A stretch of 64,000 nt of DNA from Alcanivorax sp. REN37 (GCF_041102775.1 NZ_JBGCUO010000001.1:2170001-2234000); one strand, 5' to 3'; shown: positions 33,553 through 43,604, counted from the stretch's first letter. Numbers and translations: made by a program. Notes: generated by a model not told the origin, from the sequence alone.

Positions 33553-34734
33553 ATGAACGAGACGTACCTGATTCCCACCTACGCGCGCCAACCGGTCACC
33601 TTCGACCGCGGTGAAGGCGTTTGGCTGTATGACACCGACCACAACGCCTATCTGGATGCGATCTCTGGCATCGGCGTGTGTAACCTGGGGCATTGTCACC
33701 CGGCGGTGACAGCGACGCTGGCTCGACAGGCGGAAACCCTGGTGCATACCTCCAACCTGTACCGCATCGACACGCAGGAAAAGCTGTCCCAGCGCCTGTG
33801 TGCGCTGACCGGTATGGACAAGGTGTTCTTCTGCAACTCCGGTGCCGAAGCCAACGAAGCAGCGCTGAAGCTGGCGCGCCTGTACGGCCACAGCAAGCAA
33901 GTCGCCTGCCCCACCGTGGTGGTGCTCGACAACGCCTTCCACGGCCGCACGCTGTTCACGCTCAGCGCCACCGCCAACCCGAAAGCCCGCGAAGGCTTTG
34001 ATCCGATGGTCAGCGGCTTCATCCGTGTGCCGTGGAACGACCTCGACGCTATCCGCGCCCTCGGCGACAACCCGGACATCGTCGCGGTACTGGTGGAGCC
34101 CATCCAAGGCGAAGGCGGCGTGCATGTGCCAGCAGCGGATTACCTGCCCGGTTTGCGCCAGCTGTGCGACCAGTTCGGCTGGCTGCTGATGCTCGATGAA
34201 GTGCAGACCGGCAACGGCCGCACCGGCGATTACTTCTTCTATCTGGGCGCCGATGTACGTCCGGACGTGCTCACCACCGCCAAAGGGCTCGGCAACGGTT
34301 TCCCGATCGGCGCCTGCCTGGTTTCCGGCACCGCCACCGACCTGATGGGTCCCGGCAGCCACGGCACCACCTACGGCGGCAACCCGCTCGGCTGCGCGGT
34401 GGCACTCACGGTGCTGGATGAGATGACCAAGGTACTGCCGGCGGTGAACGACCGCGGCGCGCGGCTGGTGGCTGGCCTCGGCGCGGCACTGGCGGATCTC
34501 GGCGAGCGGGTGGTGAACCTGCGTGCTAAAGGCCTGATGGTCGGCATCGAACTGGATCGCGATTGCGGCGCCATCGTGCAACTGGCACGTGAGCGCGGCT
34601 TGCTGGTCAACGTTACCGCCGGCCGGGTGGTGCGCCTGCTGCCGCCGCTGGTGATCAGCGAGCAAGAAGTGGACACCTTGGTGGCGCGTCTGTCCGCTGC
34701 CATCCATGCCTTTTACCAGCAGGAGGCCGCATGA
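33553..34734 (+). CDS. argD: Acetylornithine aminotransferase
   Basis: ArgD converts N-acetylglutamate semialdehyde to N-acetylornithine with PLP in arginine synthesis, and may act on succinyldiaminopimelate. The 393-aa class III aminotransferase has [41 protein letters not shown] and the PLP lysine Lys244 in [14 protein letters not shown]. Length is normal. ATG 33553 gives the conserved N-terminus [15 protein letters not shown]; the ribosome site is weak. The stop overlaps argF (ATGA), so the two genes are coupled, giving steps 4 and 6 of the pathway in one transcript. Confidence 0.93.
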   Translation: MNETYLIPTYARQPVTFDRGEGVWLYDTDHNAYLDAISGIGVCNLGHCHPAVTATLARQAETLVHTSNLYRIDTQEKLSQRLCALTGMDKVFFCNSGAEANEAALKLARLYGHSKQVACPTVVVLDNAFHGRTLFTLSATANPKAREGFDPMVSGFIRVPWNDLDAIRALGDNPDIVAVLVEPIQGEGGVHVPAADYLPGLRQLCDQFGWLLMLDEVQTGNGRTGDYFFYLGADVRPDVLTTAKGLGNGFPIGACLVSGTATDLMGPGSHGTTYGGNPLGCAVALTVLDEMTKVLPAVNDRGARLVAGLGAALADLGERVVNLRAKGLMVGIELDRDCGAIVQLARERGLLVNVTAGRVVRLLPPLVISEQEVDTLVARLSAAIHAFYQQEAA

Positions 34735-35633
34735 GTGTGCGCCACTTCCTGACGCTGCTGGATCTAACGCCGGATGAACTCGGCTACCTGATCCAGCGCG
34801 CCATCGAACTGAAAACCATGCTCCGCAACGGCCAGCGCCACGAACCACTGCGCGGCAAAACGCTGGGCATGATTTTCGAAAAAGCCTCCACCCGCACCCG
34901 GGTGTCATTTGAAGTGGGCATGACCCAGTTCGGCGGCAGCAGCATCTTCCTGTCGCCACGTGACACCCAGCTCGGCCGCGGCGAGCCGATCGAAGATTCC
35001 GCCCGCGTGATGTCGCGCATGGTCGATGCGGTGATGATCCGCACCTTTGCTCACAGCGCCGTGGAAACCTTTGCCCAGCATTCCAAAGTGCCGGTGATCA
35101 ACGCCCTCACCGACGACTACCACCCGTGCCAACTGCTGGCCGACATGCAGACCTTTGTCGAGCATCGCGGCAGTATCCAAGGCAAGCGCGTGGTGTGGGT
35201 CGGCGACGGCAACAACATGTGCAACTCCTACATCAACGCCGCCCGCCAGTTTGATTTCCAGCTGGTGGTGGCGTGCCCGGAAGGCTTCGATCCGCGTGCC
35301 GACCTGCTGGCCGCCAACAGCGACCGCGTCGAGCTGGTGCGTGACACCGCAGCCGCCGTGCGCGGCGCCCACTTGGTGGTGACTGACGTGTGGGCCTCCA
35401 TGGGCCAAGAAGAAGAGCAGGCACGCCGCGCCGAAGCGTTCGCCGATTACCAGGTCAGTCCGTCACTGATGGATCTGGCCGATCCACAGGCGTTGTTCAT
35501 GCACTGCCTGCCCGCCCACCGGGGCGAGGAAATCAGCCACGACATGCTCGACGATCCACGTGCGGTAGTCTGGGACGAGGCGGAAAATCGCTTGCACGCC
35601 CAGAAAGCGCTACTGGAATTCCTGCTGCGCTGA
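34731..35633 (+). CDS. argF: Ornithine carbamoyltransferase
   Basis: ArgF joins ornithine and carbamoyl phosphate to citrulline. The 300-aa protein has the carbamoyl-phosphate site STRTR (53-57), the HPCQ segment, ornithine-binding residues in DVWASMGQE and the closing HCLPAHRG (H258, C259). Length is as in Pseudomonas anabolic ArgF. ATG 34731 overlaps argD TGA by 4 bases. An 8-bp GC-rich hairpin follows the stop before an ABC ATPase gene. Confidence 0.95.
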   Translation: MSVRHFLTLLDLTPDELGYLIQRAIELKTMLRNGQRHEPLRGKTLGMIFEKASTRTRVSFEVGMTQFGGSSIFLSPRDTQLGRGEPIEDSARVMSRMVDAVMIRTFAHSAVETFAQHSKVPVINALTDDYHPCQLLADMQTFVEHRGSIQGKRVVWVGDGNNMCNSYINAARQFDFQLVVACPEGFDPRADLLAANSDRVELVRDTAAAVRGAHLVVTDVWASMGQEEEQARRAEAFADYQVSPSLMDLADPQALFMHCLPAHRGEEISHDMLDDPRAVVWDEAENRLHAQKALLEFLLR

Positions 35634-35640
35634 TGCCCAT

Positions 35641-35661
35641 GGCCGGCGTTCCACGCCGGCC
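35641..35661 (+). terminator. GC-rich hairpin after argF
   Basis: Perfect arms GGCCGGCG (35641-35648) and CGCCGGCC (35654-35661) enclose TTCCA. There is no T-run, so it may only partly stop transcription into the ABC ATPase gene. Confidence 0.4.
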
Positions 35662-35696
35662 CTCCACCGCTCTGCTGGTGCCTGTTGGAGTCTCCG

Positions 35697-36737
35697 TTGT
35701 CTCGCCCCGTTGCCCTCTCCGTGCTCGATCTTGCCTGCCGCTACCAGCAACAACCGGTGGTACAGGGCGTGTCATTCGAGTTACCGGAAGGCGACATCGC
35801 CTGCCTGTTGGGCCCTTCCGGCTGTGGCAAGACCACCACCCTGCGCGCCATTGCCGGCCTCGAACCGCTCACCGGCGGCCGCATCCAATTGCACGGCCGA
35901 ACAGTGTCCAACGCCGAGGCCCAGCGACCACCGGAACAACGTGGCCTCGGCATGGTGTTCCAAGAACACGCGCTATTTCCCCATTTGAGTGTCGGCGACA
36001 ACGTCGCGTTCGGCCTGCGCCAACTGGGCAGCAGTGCGCGCCGCGCGCGGGTGGAAGAATGTTTGGCGCTGGTACAGCTGCCGGGCCTGGCACGGCGTTA
36101 TCCGCATGAGCTGTCCGGCGGCCAGCAACAGCGCGTAGCCCTCGCGCGTGCGCTAGCACCGCGGCCGGCATTGCTGCTGCTGGATGAACCCTTTGCTAGC
36201 CTCGACCTGGACCTGCGTCGCCAGCTCAACCAGGAACTGCGCCGTATCCTGCGTCAGCAGGGCATGACCGCGCTGATGGTCACCCACGACCAAGACGAAG
36301 CCTTCACTATGGCCGATCACTTGGGCGTGATGCGCGGCGGCAAACTGGAGCAATGGGGCAGCCCGGAACAGGTGTATGCCTGTCCCGCCAGCCGCTTCGT
36401 CGCCCAGTTCTCTGGCAGCACCAACTGGTTACCGGCACGCGTCGAAGCCGGCGCTTTACAGACCGCACTCGGCCCCCTGCCGCTGCCGGCTGCCGCCCTG
36501 CCGGCCGGCGCGCTGGAGTTGTTGGTGCGCCCAGAAGCGGTGCTGCTCGGCCCGCTCGACGGCGGCCAGCCGGCGCGAGTGCTGAGCCGGGAGTTCCTCG
36601 GCGGCCACTGCCGCTACCGACTACAGCTAGCTTGCGGCACCGAGCTGTGGGCTCGTGGCAGCAGCGGCCATCGGCCGGGCGATCAGTTGGGTGTGTCGTT
36701 GATGGCGGCGCCAGCGGTGTGTTTCGCGGCGGACTGA
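35697..36737 (+). CDS. ABC transporter ATP-binding protein (PotA/FbpC/CysA-like), lone ATPase
   Basis: The 346-aa protein has a full ABC ATPase domain: Walker A GPSGCGKTTT, Q-loop FQEHALF, signature LSGGQQQR, Walker B LLLLDEPFAS and switch VTHDQDEA. A C-terminal TOBE-type regulatory domain (about 235-346) follows. It resembles importers for iron(III), sulfate or polyamines. No permease or binding-protein gene is adjacent, so it must work with subunits coded elsewhere or have another role. The start is uncertain: TTG 35697 has GGAG 6 bases upstream, while an in-frame TTG at 35685 does not. It lies 63 bases after argF and may be read through from it. Confidence 0.8.
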   Translation: MSRPVALSVLDLACRYQQQPVVQGVSFELPEGDIACLLGPSGCGKTTTLRAIAGLEPLTGGRIQLHGRTVSNAEAQRPPEQRGLGMVFQEHALFPHLSVGDNVAFGLRQLGSSARRARVEECLALVQLPGLARRYPHELSGGQQQRVALARALAPRPALLLLDEPFASLDLDLRRQLNQELRRILRQQGMTALMVTHDQDEAFTMADHLGVMRGGKLEQWGSPEQVYACPASRFVAQFSGSTNWLPARVEAGALQTALGPLPLPAAALPAGALELLVRPEAVLLGPLDGGQPARVLSREFLGGHCRYRLQLACGTELWARGSSGHRPGDQLGVSLMAAPAVCFAAD

Positions 36738-36753
36738 AGGCCGCCGATCATGA

Positions 36754-37893
36754 TCAGCTGGCGGATGCCAACTGGTGCTCTGTGACGATGCAATCACGGC
36801 CTTGCGCTTTCGCCTGATACAGGCAGGCATCGGCCCGCGCCAGCGTAGTGGACAGAGCCTCATCCGGTCGATAGCCGGCCACGCCCACCGACAGCGTCGG
36901 TCCAAAGCCCGGCGTCAAATCATCGAACAGGCTGTGACGGAACTGCTGCTGCAGCCGTTCTGCCAAGCGCGCCGCGCCAGCCAGATCTGCTTGGGTCACC
37001 ACGAGTACGAACTCTTCGCCACCGAGCCGACCAATGTAGTCCGCTTCGCGCAAGCATTGCCGCGCCAACTGGCCGAAGCGGCGCAGCACCGCATCACCGA
37101 CACCATGCCCATAGCGATCATTGATCCGCTTGAAGTGATCCAAATCGACAAAGCAGAGCGCAAAGCGGTAACTGCCGGCTTCCGCCAGCGCTTGCTGCTG
37201 GCTGAGCACATCCATGATATGGCGGCGGTTGTAGAGACCGGTCAGCTCATCGCGGATCGCCATGTCGCGCACCTGTAGCAGGGCATCGCCAAGATCACGG
37301 TTCTTCTGCGTCAGCGAACGGCGCAGGTCGCTGACGCCGAGGCCCGTCACCACGAAGCTGACAGCCGTGGCGGCAAACAGCAGCCACTGCAGGATTTCCA
37401 GCGTTAGGTCGAGGGTGTAGCCCTGGCGCAGCCACAGCGCGAACACCACCAGCAGATAGCCGCCCACCGCCACGGACGCCAGCGTGGTCAGCCCGCCGAG
37501 ATGATGACGGAACGAGGCCAGCATCATCACCGCGAAGAACGGCAGCATCAGGCTGAGTCGGAACCCACTCATGGCATAGGCGCTGCACAGTAACGCCAGC
37601 AGGATCCACAGGTACCAGGCAAACGCCACCCAGCGCACCGGCCGCTGTAGCCGGCGGTAGACCATGAATAGCGCCAGCAGTAGCGCTTGGCCGCCCCAGA
37701 ACACAACGACGCCCTGCAGCAGATGGCGGCCGGACAACTGCAAATAACCGGCCTGGAAGAACAGCAGGCAAAACAGGGTATGCAAGGCGCCGATCGCCAG
37801 CGCGGTGATCGCCAGCCGCATGGCCAGCACGCCGCGGTCGCTGGCACGCTGCGCCTGCAGCAAGCTGGGGTCCATCAGGCGGTCGCCGATCAC
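36754..37893 (-). CDS. Membrane GGDEF diguanylate cyclase (canonical I-site)
   Basis: This 379-aa inner-membrane protein has about six helices (residues 20-200), a short coiled linker and a GGDEF domain with GGEEF at 291-295. An RxxD inhibitory site (READ) sits five residues before it, as in feedback-controlled cyclases. The product is expected to be c-di-GMP, which favours attachment. The start is GTG 37893, overlapping the TGA of the upstream GGDEF gene (GTGA) with GGAGG 7 bases ahead; ATG 37875 is an alternative. It shares topology with its upstream neighbour, with GGEEF at the same residue number, so the two look like a tandem duplication. Confidence 0.85.
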   Translation of the reverse strand: MIGDRLMDPSLLQAQRASDRGVLAMRLAITALAIGALHTLFCLLFFQAGYLQLSGRHLLQGVVVFWGGQALLLALFMVYRRLQRPVRWVAFAWYLWILLALLCSAYAMSGFRLSLMLPFFAVMMLASFRHHLGGLTTLASVAVGGYLLVVFALWLRQGYTLDLTLEILQWLLFAATAVSFVVTGLGVSDLRRSLTQKNRDLGDALLQVRDMAIRDELTGLYNRRHIMDVLSQQQALAEAGSYRFALCFVDLDHFKRINDRYGHGVGDAVLRRFGQLARQCLREADYIGRLGGEEFVLVVTQADLAGAARLAERLQQQFRHSLFDDLTPGFGPTLSVGVAGYRPDEALSTTLARADACLYQAKAQGRDCIVTEHQLASAS

Positions 37894-39023
37894 AGCGCCT
37901 CCTCCAGCGCCGGAGCGGCACGTTCCACCCGGTTGCGGCCGGCTTGCTTGGCCCGGTAGAGCGCGGCATCGGCGCGCTGCAACAAACCATCCAGGCTGTC
38001 GCCGGGTTGGAAGCAGGCCATACCGAGCGACACCGTCACCGGCACGCCATCGGCTGCCACTTGCTGCGCCAAACCACTGCGCAGCCGCTCCAACCGCGCC
38101 CACACTTCGTGTTCCGGGTGCTCGACGAACACCAGCAGGAATTCCTCACCGCCGAAGCGAGCCATGAAATCACGTTCATCCAGCAGCGCACTGCCGAGCG
38201 CCGCGAATTCGCGCAGCACCCGGTCACCTTCTTGGTGGCCACTGCGGTCGTTGATGTGTTTGAAATGATCGAGATCGGCATAGGCTACCGTTAGCGACAG
38301 GCCACCGCGGTCCGCCAACTCCCGCAGCTTGGCCAACCGCTCGGTGGCATAACGGCGATTGAACAGGCCGGTGAGTTCATCCTGCACCGCCAGCGCGCGA
38401 GTCCAGCGCACCACGTCGGCCAATTCTTGGTTGCGGTCCGCCAGCCGTTGGCTGAGCAGGCCAATTTCGCCGGCCATGAACACGATGGCGGCGGTCATTA
38501 GTGCAAAGCCGAACCACTGAATCAGTTCCACCGCCAGTTCTACCCGCTCCGGGTGCCACTGCCAGGCCAGTAAGATGCCAGCCAGATAGCCGGCCACGCA
38601 GGCCACACTGAGGCGCGCATACTGGCGCCGGGTGCTACGGAACAGACCAAGCTGAAGGATGGCGAAGAACAACATCATCACTGGTAGCCGCACTTGGTCG
38701 ATCTGATACACCGACACCACCAGCACCAAGGTGGACCACCACAGCAACGGTTGAGTGAGGTAAGGATCGCGGCAGCGGCGGTTAACCCCGCTCAGCACCA
38801 GTGCCAGAAACAGCCCATGGCCGATCCAAGCGAGCGTGAAGAACGGTTCGAACGCGTCGTAGTCACGGAAAAAGCTCAGCTGCAACGCCACCCAGCAGGC
38901 CAGCGTATGCACGCCGCCGCCAACCAGCGTGGCAAATGCCACATAGCGCACCACCCGGCCCTGCCGGATACCGCCAGATTGCGACAAATGCTGTTCCAGC
39001 GCCCCCACGACCCGATTCTCCAC
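37890..39023 (-). CDS. Membrane GGDEF diguanylate cyclase (altered I-site)
   Basis: This 377-aa protein has six membrane helices (about 25-205) and a GGDEF domain with GGEEF at 291-295. The position of the RxxD inhibitory site reads DERD, so feedback inhibition by c-di-GMP is probably lost. The substrate-binding and metal residues in YADLDHFKHINDRSGHQEGD look intact. The start at GTG 39023 is uncertain; GTG 39008 has GGAG about 9 bases upstream. The gene's end overlaps the next GGDEF gene by 4 bases, so both are co-translated. The AT-rich promoter region with inverted repeats lies 55 bases upstream. Confidence 0.84.
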   Translation of the reverse strand: MENRVVGALEQHLSQSGGIRQGRVVRYVAFATLVGGGVHTLACWVALQLSFFRDYDAFEPFFTLAWIGHGLFLALVLSGVNRRCRDPYLTQPLLWWSTLVLVVSVYQIDQVRLPVMMLFFAILQLGLFRSTRRQYARLSVACVAGYLAGILLAWQWHPERVELAVELIQWFGFALMTAAIVFMAGEIGLLSQRLADRNQELADVVRWTRALAVQDELTGLFNRRYATERLAKLRELADRGGLSLTVAYADLDHFKHINDRSGHQEGDRVLREFAALGSALLDERDFMARFGGEEFLLVFVEHPEHEVWARLERLRSGLAQQVAADGVPVTVSLGMACFQPGDSLDGLLQRADAALYRAKQAGRNRVERAAPALEEAL

Positions 39024-39077
39024 ACCTTGCCCTGACTACCGATTCCACGCCGGCCAGCTTACTGAGCGAATAGGTAC

Positions 39078-39148
39078 AAATCATTAGCCATTAATGATTT
39101 ATTTCACTATTTCACATTGGTTTTGCAGGCACTATTTATCATTAATGG
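39078..39148. promoter_or_regulatory. AT-rich nested inverted repeats upstream of the GGDEF pair
   Basis: Two overlapping palindromes are seen. AAATCATTA (39078-39086) pairs with TAATGATTT (39092-39100) around GCCAT. CCATTAATGAT (39088-39098) pairs with ATCATTAATGG (39138-39148) across 39 bases. All share the half-site ATCATTA. The position, just upstream of the tandem GGDEF genes and in locally AT-rich DNA, suggests a regulator-binding promoter. Confidence 0.6.
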
Positions 39149-39260
39149 CGCGAACTCTATCACGCTCGGAAGCCGGGCACGCAGACGCTTCAGCCGCCGA
39201 ACCTGGCGACTCGTCAGTCTTCCACTACCGGGCAAAGGAAATTGGGATCGCAGCAATGGT

Positions 39261-40745
39261 TCAGCGGCGGCACACCATCGCCACCGCCTCGCGCCAGCCG
39301 GCGTGACGAGCACGGCGGTCGTCTTCGTCCAGGCACGGCTCGAATGCAGACTGGCGCTGCCATTGCTGGGCGATGGCCTCCAGCGACTCGAACACGCCTG
39401 CCTGCAGGCCGGCCAGATAGGCGGCGCCAAGCGCTGTGGTTTCGGTAATCTGTGGGCGGTCCACCCGCACGCCGAGGATGTTGGCAAGGCTTTGCGCCAG
39501 CCAGTTGTTGACCACCATGCCGCCATCCACCCGCAGCGCGGTGGGACGGGTGCTGCCATCGGCCACCATCGCTTCCAGCAGATCCAGGCTCTGATAACAC
39601 ACCGCTTCCAGCCCGGCGGTGACCACTTCGGCAATGCCGGTGTCGCGGGTCAGGCCCAGCAGCGCACCGCGGGCGTGGGGATCCCACCAGGGCGCACCGA
39701 GGCCGGTAAACGCTGGCACCATGTACACCCCTTTGGCACTGCCGACGCTGCGCGCTAAGGCTTCGGTTTCGCTGGCATCGGAAATCAGCCGCAGACCATC
39801 ACGCAGCCACTGGATGGCGGCACCGGCCACGAAGATCGACCCCTCCAGCGCATAGGTCACCTCACCATTGAGGCGGTAGCCGACCGTAGTCAGCAACCGA
39901 TGGCGCGATGGGATCGCCTCACGGCCGGTGTTCACCACCATAAAGCAGCCGGTACCATAGGTGCTTTTCACCATCCCCGGCGAGAAACAGGCTTGGCCGA
40001 TCAGCGCCGCCTGCTGATCGCCGGCGATGCCGGTCACCGGCACTGCTGCGCCGAGCAGCGTTGGCAGCGTGCGGCCGTAATCCGCAGCACAGTCGCGCAC
40101 GTCCGGCAGCAAGGCCGCCGGGATATCGAACAGCGCCAGCAACTCCGGATCCCAACGCTGTTCGTGGATGTTGAACAGCAGCGTGCGCGAAGCGTTGGTG
40201 GCGTCAGTGGCATGCACCGCTCCGCCAGTGAGATTCCACAGCAGCCAGCTGTCGATGGTGCCGAACGCCAGTTCGCCGCGCTCAGCGCGGGCGCGGGCAC
40301 CGGGAATGTCGTCCAGCAACCAGGCCAGTTTGCTGGCCGAGAAATAGGGATCGAGCAGCAGCCCGGTACGGGCCTGCACCATGGCTTCGTGACCGCCCTG
40401 CTTCAGCTGCGCGCAGCGGTCAGCGGTGCGGCGGTCCTGCCAAACGATGGCGCGTGCCAACGGCTGACCGCTGGCGCGCTCCCACAGCACCGTGGTTTCG
40501 CGCTGATTGGTGATGCCGATGCCGGCCAATGCGGTCGCCGCCACGCCACTGCGCTCCAGCACCTGCTGGCACAACGCCAGGCAGTCTTGCCAAATCTGCA
40601 CCGCATCGTGCTCGACCCAGCCGTCGGCGGGAAAGTACTGGGGAAATTCCTTCTGCGCTTGGCTGACCACAGTGCCGTCGGTGCGGAACAGCAGGACACG
40701 GGAGCTGGTGGTGCCCTGGTCAATCGCCAGCAGGTAGCCGGACAT
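39261..40745 (-). CDS. glpK: Glycerol kinase
   Basis: GlpK phosphorylates glycerol with ATP to sn-glycerol 3-phosphate. The 494-aa FGGY-family protein starts [12 protein letters not shown] (phosphate 1 motif). It has [25 protein letters not shown], the [10 protein letters not shown] segment and KSTYGTGCF, all strongly conserved in GlpK. Length is normal (E. coli 502). ATG 40745 has AAGGAG 7 bases upstream. The usual glpF and glpD genes are not adjacent, so glycerol uptake and oxidation are coded elsewhere. It lies 132 bases after the sensor kinase gene on the same strand, with no clear terminator between. Confidence 0.95.
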   Translation of the reverse strand: MSGYLLAIDQGTTSSRVLLFRTDGTVVSQAQKEFPQYFPADGWVEHDAVQIWQDCLALCQQVLERSGVAATALAGIGITNQRETTVLWERASGQPLARAIVWQDRRTADRCAQLKQGGHEAMVQARTGLLLDPYFSASKLAWLLDDIPGARARAERGELAFGTIDSWLLWNLTGGAVHATDATNASRTLLFNIHEQRWDPELLALFDIPAALLPDVRDCAADYGRTLPTLLGAAVPVTGIAGDQQAALIGQACFSPGMVKSTYGTGCFMVVNTGREAIPSRHRLLTTVGYRLNGEVTYALEGSIFVAGAAIQWLRDGLRLISDASETEALARSVGSAKGVYMVPAFTGLGAPWWDPHARGALLGLTRDTGIAEVVTAGLEAVCYQSLDLLEAMVADGSTRPTALRVDGGMVVNNWLAQSLANILGVRVDRPQITETTALGAAYLAGLQAGVFESLEAIAQQWQRQSAFEPCLDEDDRRARHAGWREAVAMVCRR

Positions 40746-40877
40746 GGGAATCTCCTTCGAATGGTCGGGTGCTGCGACGCCAATCGGCGGCAGCGTCAGT
40801 GCAGGCCGGGTGCGCATGGTAACGCAAAGCATCGCCCTGCAAAGAGCTGTACGGACGTTCTGTTTGCGACCTTGCGG

Positions 40878-42521
40878 TCAGCGCCCGCCCGCAGCACCCA
40901 GCGCATGGTGGCCGCGACGCTGCTCACGGGGCCACAGCACCCGGAATAGTGCGCCACCCTGCGGGCTGTCATCGATCTCAATGCGGCCGCTATGCCATTC
41001 GACAATGCGCTGCACAATCGACAGCCCAAGGCCGTAACCGCCACTGGCACGGTGGCGGCTCTTGTCGAGCCGCGCGAACGGCTTGAACACCCGCTCGCGC
41101 TCGGCGGCAGGAATACCGGGGCCGTCATCCGCCACTTCCATGATCGCCCAGCCGTCCGCCACCTCGAACCGCAGCACGATCTCACTGCGCGCATAGCGCA
41201 GAGCGTTGGTGACCAGATTTTGCAGGATGCGGTGTAGGTAGCGTTCTTCGCCCTCGGCGTGGGACGCCTCTCCGAGCCGCTCCCAATCGCTGGCATCCAC
41301 CAGTACCAGCGCGCCACTGATCGGCGCAATTTCGCGGCAGATTTGGCCGAACAGCGCGCGCAGGTCCACGGCTTTGAAGTCCAGCGTCGGCGAGCCCTCT
41401 TCCAGGCGGGCAAAAGTCAGGATTTCGTCGATCAGCTGGTCGAGTTGCTCGATGTCCTGGTCCAGCTCATCGAGCTTCACCCGGCGCTCATCGGCATCGT
41501 CGCAATCGGCCAGCATTTCCAGCCCGAAACGTAAACGCGCCACCGGGGTACGCAGCTCGTGGGACACCGCGCGGGTCATTTCCCGCTGTGCGTCAATCAA
41601 GCGGCGAATGTGTTCTTTCATGCCGTTGAAAGTGCTGCCCAGCTGGCCAATAGCATCCGGCCCCACCCGTGCCTGCACCTCCATATTGCCGCCGCCCAGC
41701 TGGCGTACCACATGATCGAGTTCGCGCAGCCGGTTCTGCAGCGGCCGCACCAAGGCATAGGTGGCGCCGCCCATGGCAAACAACCCGAGCAGGCCGACGA
41801 TCACCAACATCGGCACCGGGGTCCAGTCGAACAAGGCCAACGGCCCAAGCACCAACACATCAGTCGGTCCCAGCGGCGCGTAAACCATGACGCCAGAATG
41901 GCGTCCGGAGCGGTTCTCGCGTAGCGCGATCACTACCTCCTGCCGCTCCAGCCGCTCCAGCTGTTCCAGATCCAACTGCACCCGCTCGCGCGGCACCCGC
42001 GACAGGCCATAACCGAAGTGGGGCTGCAGGCTGGCGATCACATCGTCCCAACGCTCCGCGGGCACACGCGCCAACTCCTCCAGCACCAGCAAGGCGGTGG
42101 CGCGGGCATGCTGCTCGGACACCCGCGTCATATGTGCCGACACGTAACGCGACTCGCCGGGCAGTTGATAAAGAATGTCGGCGCCCGCGTCCGGCGCGCG
42201 CTCATCAATGCGCATCACCACCAAGCCCTGCTCCAAGTGCAGGCGCTCGCGGTAGCTCAGCGACAATTCTGATTCAGACAGGATTTTCAGTTCGACGCCG
42301 AACAGGCGGCTCAGCAACGCACGCCGCGCTTCCAGTTCTTCTTCGCTGTTTTGACGCTGGAATCCCTGCGCCAGTAGATGGAAGGTGCCATGGGCCATGG
42401 CTTCGCGGTAAATCTCGGAGCGGTACTGATTGACCAGCTGCACCATGGCGTAGGCGATCAGGCTGACCACCAAGACGGCCAGCATCATGCCGGCATAGAT
42501 GCGCAGAAAGATGCTGTTCAC
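40878..42521 (-). CDS. Sensor histidine kinase, RstB-like
   Basis: This 547-aa inner-membrane kinase has a first membrane helix (about 8-28), a periplasmic sensor region (about 30-260) and a second helix (about 265-285). HAMP, the dimerisation domain with phospho-acceptor His321 in SHELRTPVAR, and an ATPase domain with N-box LVTNALRYA, G1 DDGPGIP and G2 GGYGLGLSI follow. The H-box and pairing resemble RstB of the RstAB system. The stimulus is unknown; the sensor region is longer than in E. coli RstB. The GTG start at 42521 has a weak Shine-Dalgarno. The cognate regulator gene is 64 bases upstream. Confidence 0.85.
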   Translation of the reverse strand: MNSIFLRIYAGMMLAVLVVSLIAYAMVQLVNQYRSEIYREAMAHGTFHLLAQGFQRQNSEEELEARRALLSRLFGVELKILSESELSLSYRERLHLEQGLVVMRIDERAPDAGADILYQLPGESRYVSAHMTRVSEQHARATALLVLEELARVPAERWDDVIASLQPHFGYGLSRVPRERVQLDLEQLERLERQEVVIALRENRSGRHSGVMVYAPLGPTDVLVLGPLALFDWTPVPMLVIVGLLGLFAMGGATYALVRPLQNRLRELDHVVRQLGGGNMEVQARVGPDAIGQLGSTFNGMKEHIRRLIDAQREMTRAVSHELRTPVARLRFGLEMLADCDDADERRVKLDELDQDIEQLDQLIDEILTFARLEEGSPTLDFKAVDLRALFGQICREIAPISGALVLVDASDWERLGEASHAEGEERYLHRILQNLVTNALRYARSEIVLRFEVADGWAIMEVADDGPGIPAAERERVFKPFARLDKSRHRASGGYGLGLSIVQRIVEWHSGRIEIDDSPQGGALFRVLWPREQRRGHHALGAAGGR

Positions 42522-42585
42522 AGGGCGGGTCCACAGCAGGCCACTCCGGCATGGCGCCGGAGTGTGGTGAGGGTGCGGTGCGGGC

Positions 42586-43308
42586 TCAGACCGGCCCGAC
42601 CTCCTTGACGAACAGGTAACCCTTGGAGCGCACCGTCTTGATGCGGCGCGGGTTGTCCGGGTCATCACCAACCTTGGGACGAATACGGGAAATGCGCACG
42701 TCGATGGAACGATCCTGACCGTCGTACTGAATGCCGCGCAATTTCTCGAAGATGGTCTCGCGCGACAGCACAGTGCCGGCGTTGGATGCCAGCAGCCACA
42801 GCAGATCGTACTCGGCGCTGGTGAGGTCCACCGAACGGCCTTCCAGCACCACTTCCCGGGCGGAGTTGTCGATCACCAGGTTGCCAAACTCCAACCGCAT
42901 CTGCGGCTGATCACGCTCCTGCTCAGTTTCCACCCGACGCAGCAGCGCGCGGATACGCGCCAGCAGCACCCGCGGCTTGACCGGCTTGGCGACGTAGTCA
43001 TCGGCGCCCATCTCCAAACCCAGCACCTGGTCCATGTCATCAGTGCGGGCGGTGAGCATCAGAATCGGGTTACGAAATTGCGGCCGCACTTCACGACAGA
43101 CACTGAGTCCGTCCGCGCCCGGCAGCATTAAATCCAGCACCACCAGATCCGGTTGCTCGGCGCGGATACGGCGGATGGCCTCCTCGCCATCGTTCACCAC
43201 ACCCACATTCATGCCGTTGCTTTCCAGATATTCGCGGGTCAGCGTCGCCAACCGCTCATCATCTTCCACGATCAGGATCCGTGGGGGATTATCCTGCACA
43301 AGACTCAT
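42586..43308 (-). CDS. OmpR-family response regulator, RstA-like
   Basis: The 240-aa protein has a receiver domain with the acidic pair EDD (15-17), the phospho-acceptor Asp59 in VVLDLMLPG, the conserved Thr in MLTAR and Lys in AKPVKPR. An OmpR winged helix follows, with LTSAEYDLLWLLA, RSIDVRISRIRPK and IKTVRSKGYLF. ATG 43308 is supported by the conserved start and AAGGA about 10 bases upstream; the frame is open further but runs into the nrd control region. It is transcribed away from nrdA and precedes its kinase gene. Confidence 0.9.
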   Translation of the reverse strand: MSLVQDNPPRILIVEDDERLATLTREYLESNGMNVGVVNDGEEAIRRIRAEQPDLVVLDLMLPGADGLSVCREVRPQFRNPILMLTARTDDMDQVLGLEMGADDYVAKPVKPRVLLARIRALLRRVETEQERDQPQMRLEFGNLVIDNSAREVVLEGRSVDLTSAEYDLLWLLASNAGTVLSRETIFEKLRGIQYDGQDRSIDVRISRIRPKVGDDPDNPRRIKTVRSKGYLFVKEVGPV

Positions 43309-43516
43309 TCCGTGCCGTTCCTTCTCAGTCTTATGTTCCGCCAGCGCACGCTCCCCGTGAGCGAGGCCCGCTTGCTTTAACAAGTGGGCTGCGGCCGGTG
43401 CGGAATTTACACGATTTATACGCATCCTATACAGCAGCGGCAACTGCCGCCCCGGAATCAGCACTCGCTCACCCCCGAGACAGCCGCATCAGCAGCTGCC
43501 GCCGGCGGAGACAGTA

Positions 43517-43532
43517 ACACAACATATAGTGT
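43517..43532. promoter_or_regulatory. NrdR box 1
   Basis: ACACAACATATAGTGT matches the NrdR consensus acaCwAtATaTwGtgt closely. NrdR represses ribonucleotide reductase genes when ATP/dATP signals that dNTPs are sufficient. It lies 482 bases before nrdA. Confidence 0.82.
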
Positions 43533-43595
43533 TTACCTGTCCAGCCACGTCACACTGTGGCTTAGCCACCGGCAACCCACACATTGCCCACAGGG

Positions 43596-43604
43596 TTATC
43601 CACA
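43596..43604 (+). promoter_or_regulatory. DnaA box
   Basis: TTATCCACA is an exact match to the high-affinity DnaA box. A degenerate second copy (TTGCCCACA) lies just upstream, around 43584-43592. DnaA is known to regulate nrdAB in E. coli, so this site may link reductase synthesis to replication initiation here too. Confidence 0.7.

Noticed and set aside
33418-34959. Minus-strand open frame (513 codons) over argD
   Set aside because: Antisense shadow of argD; no domain, no ribosome site.
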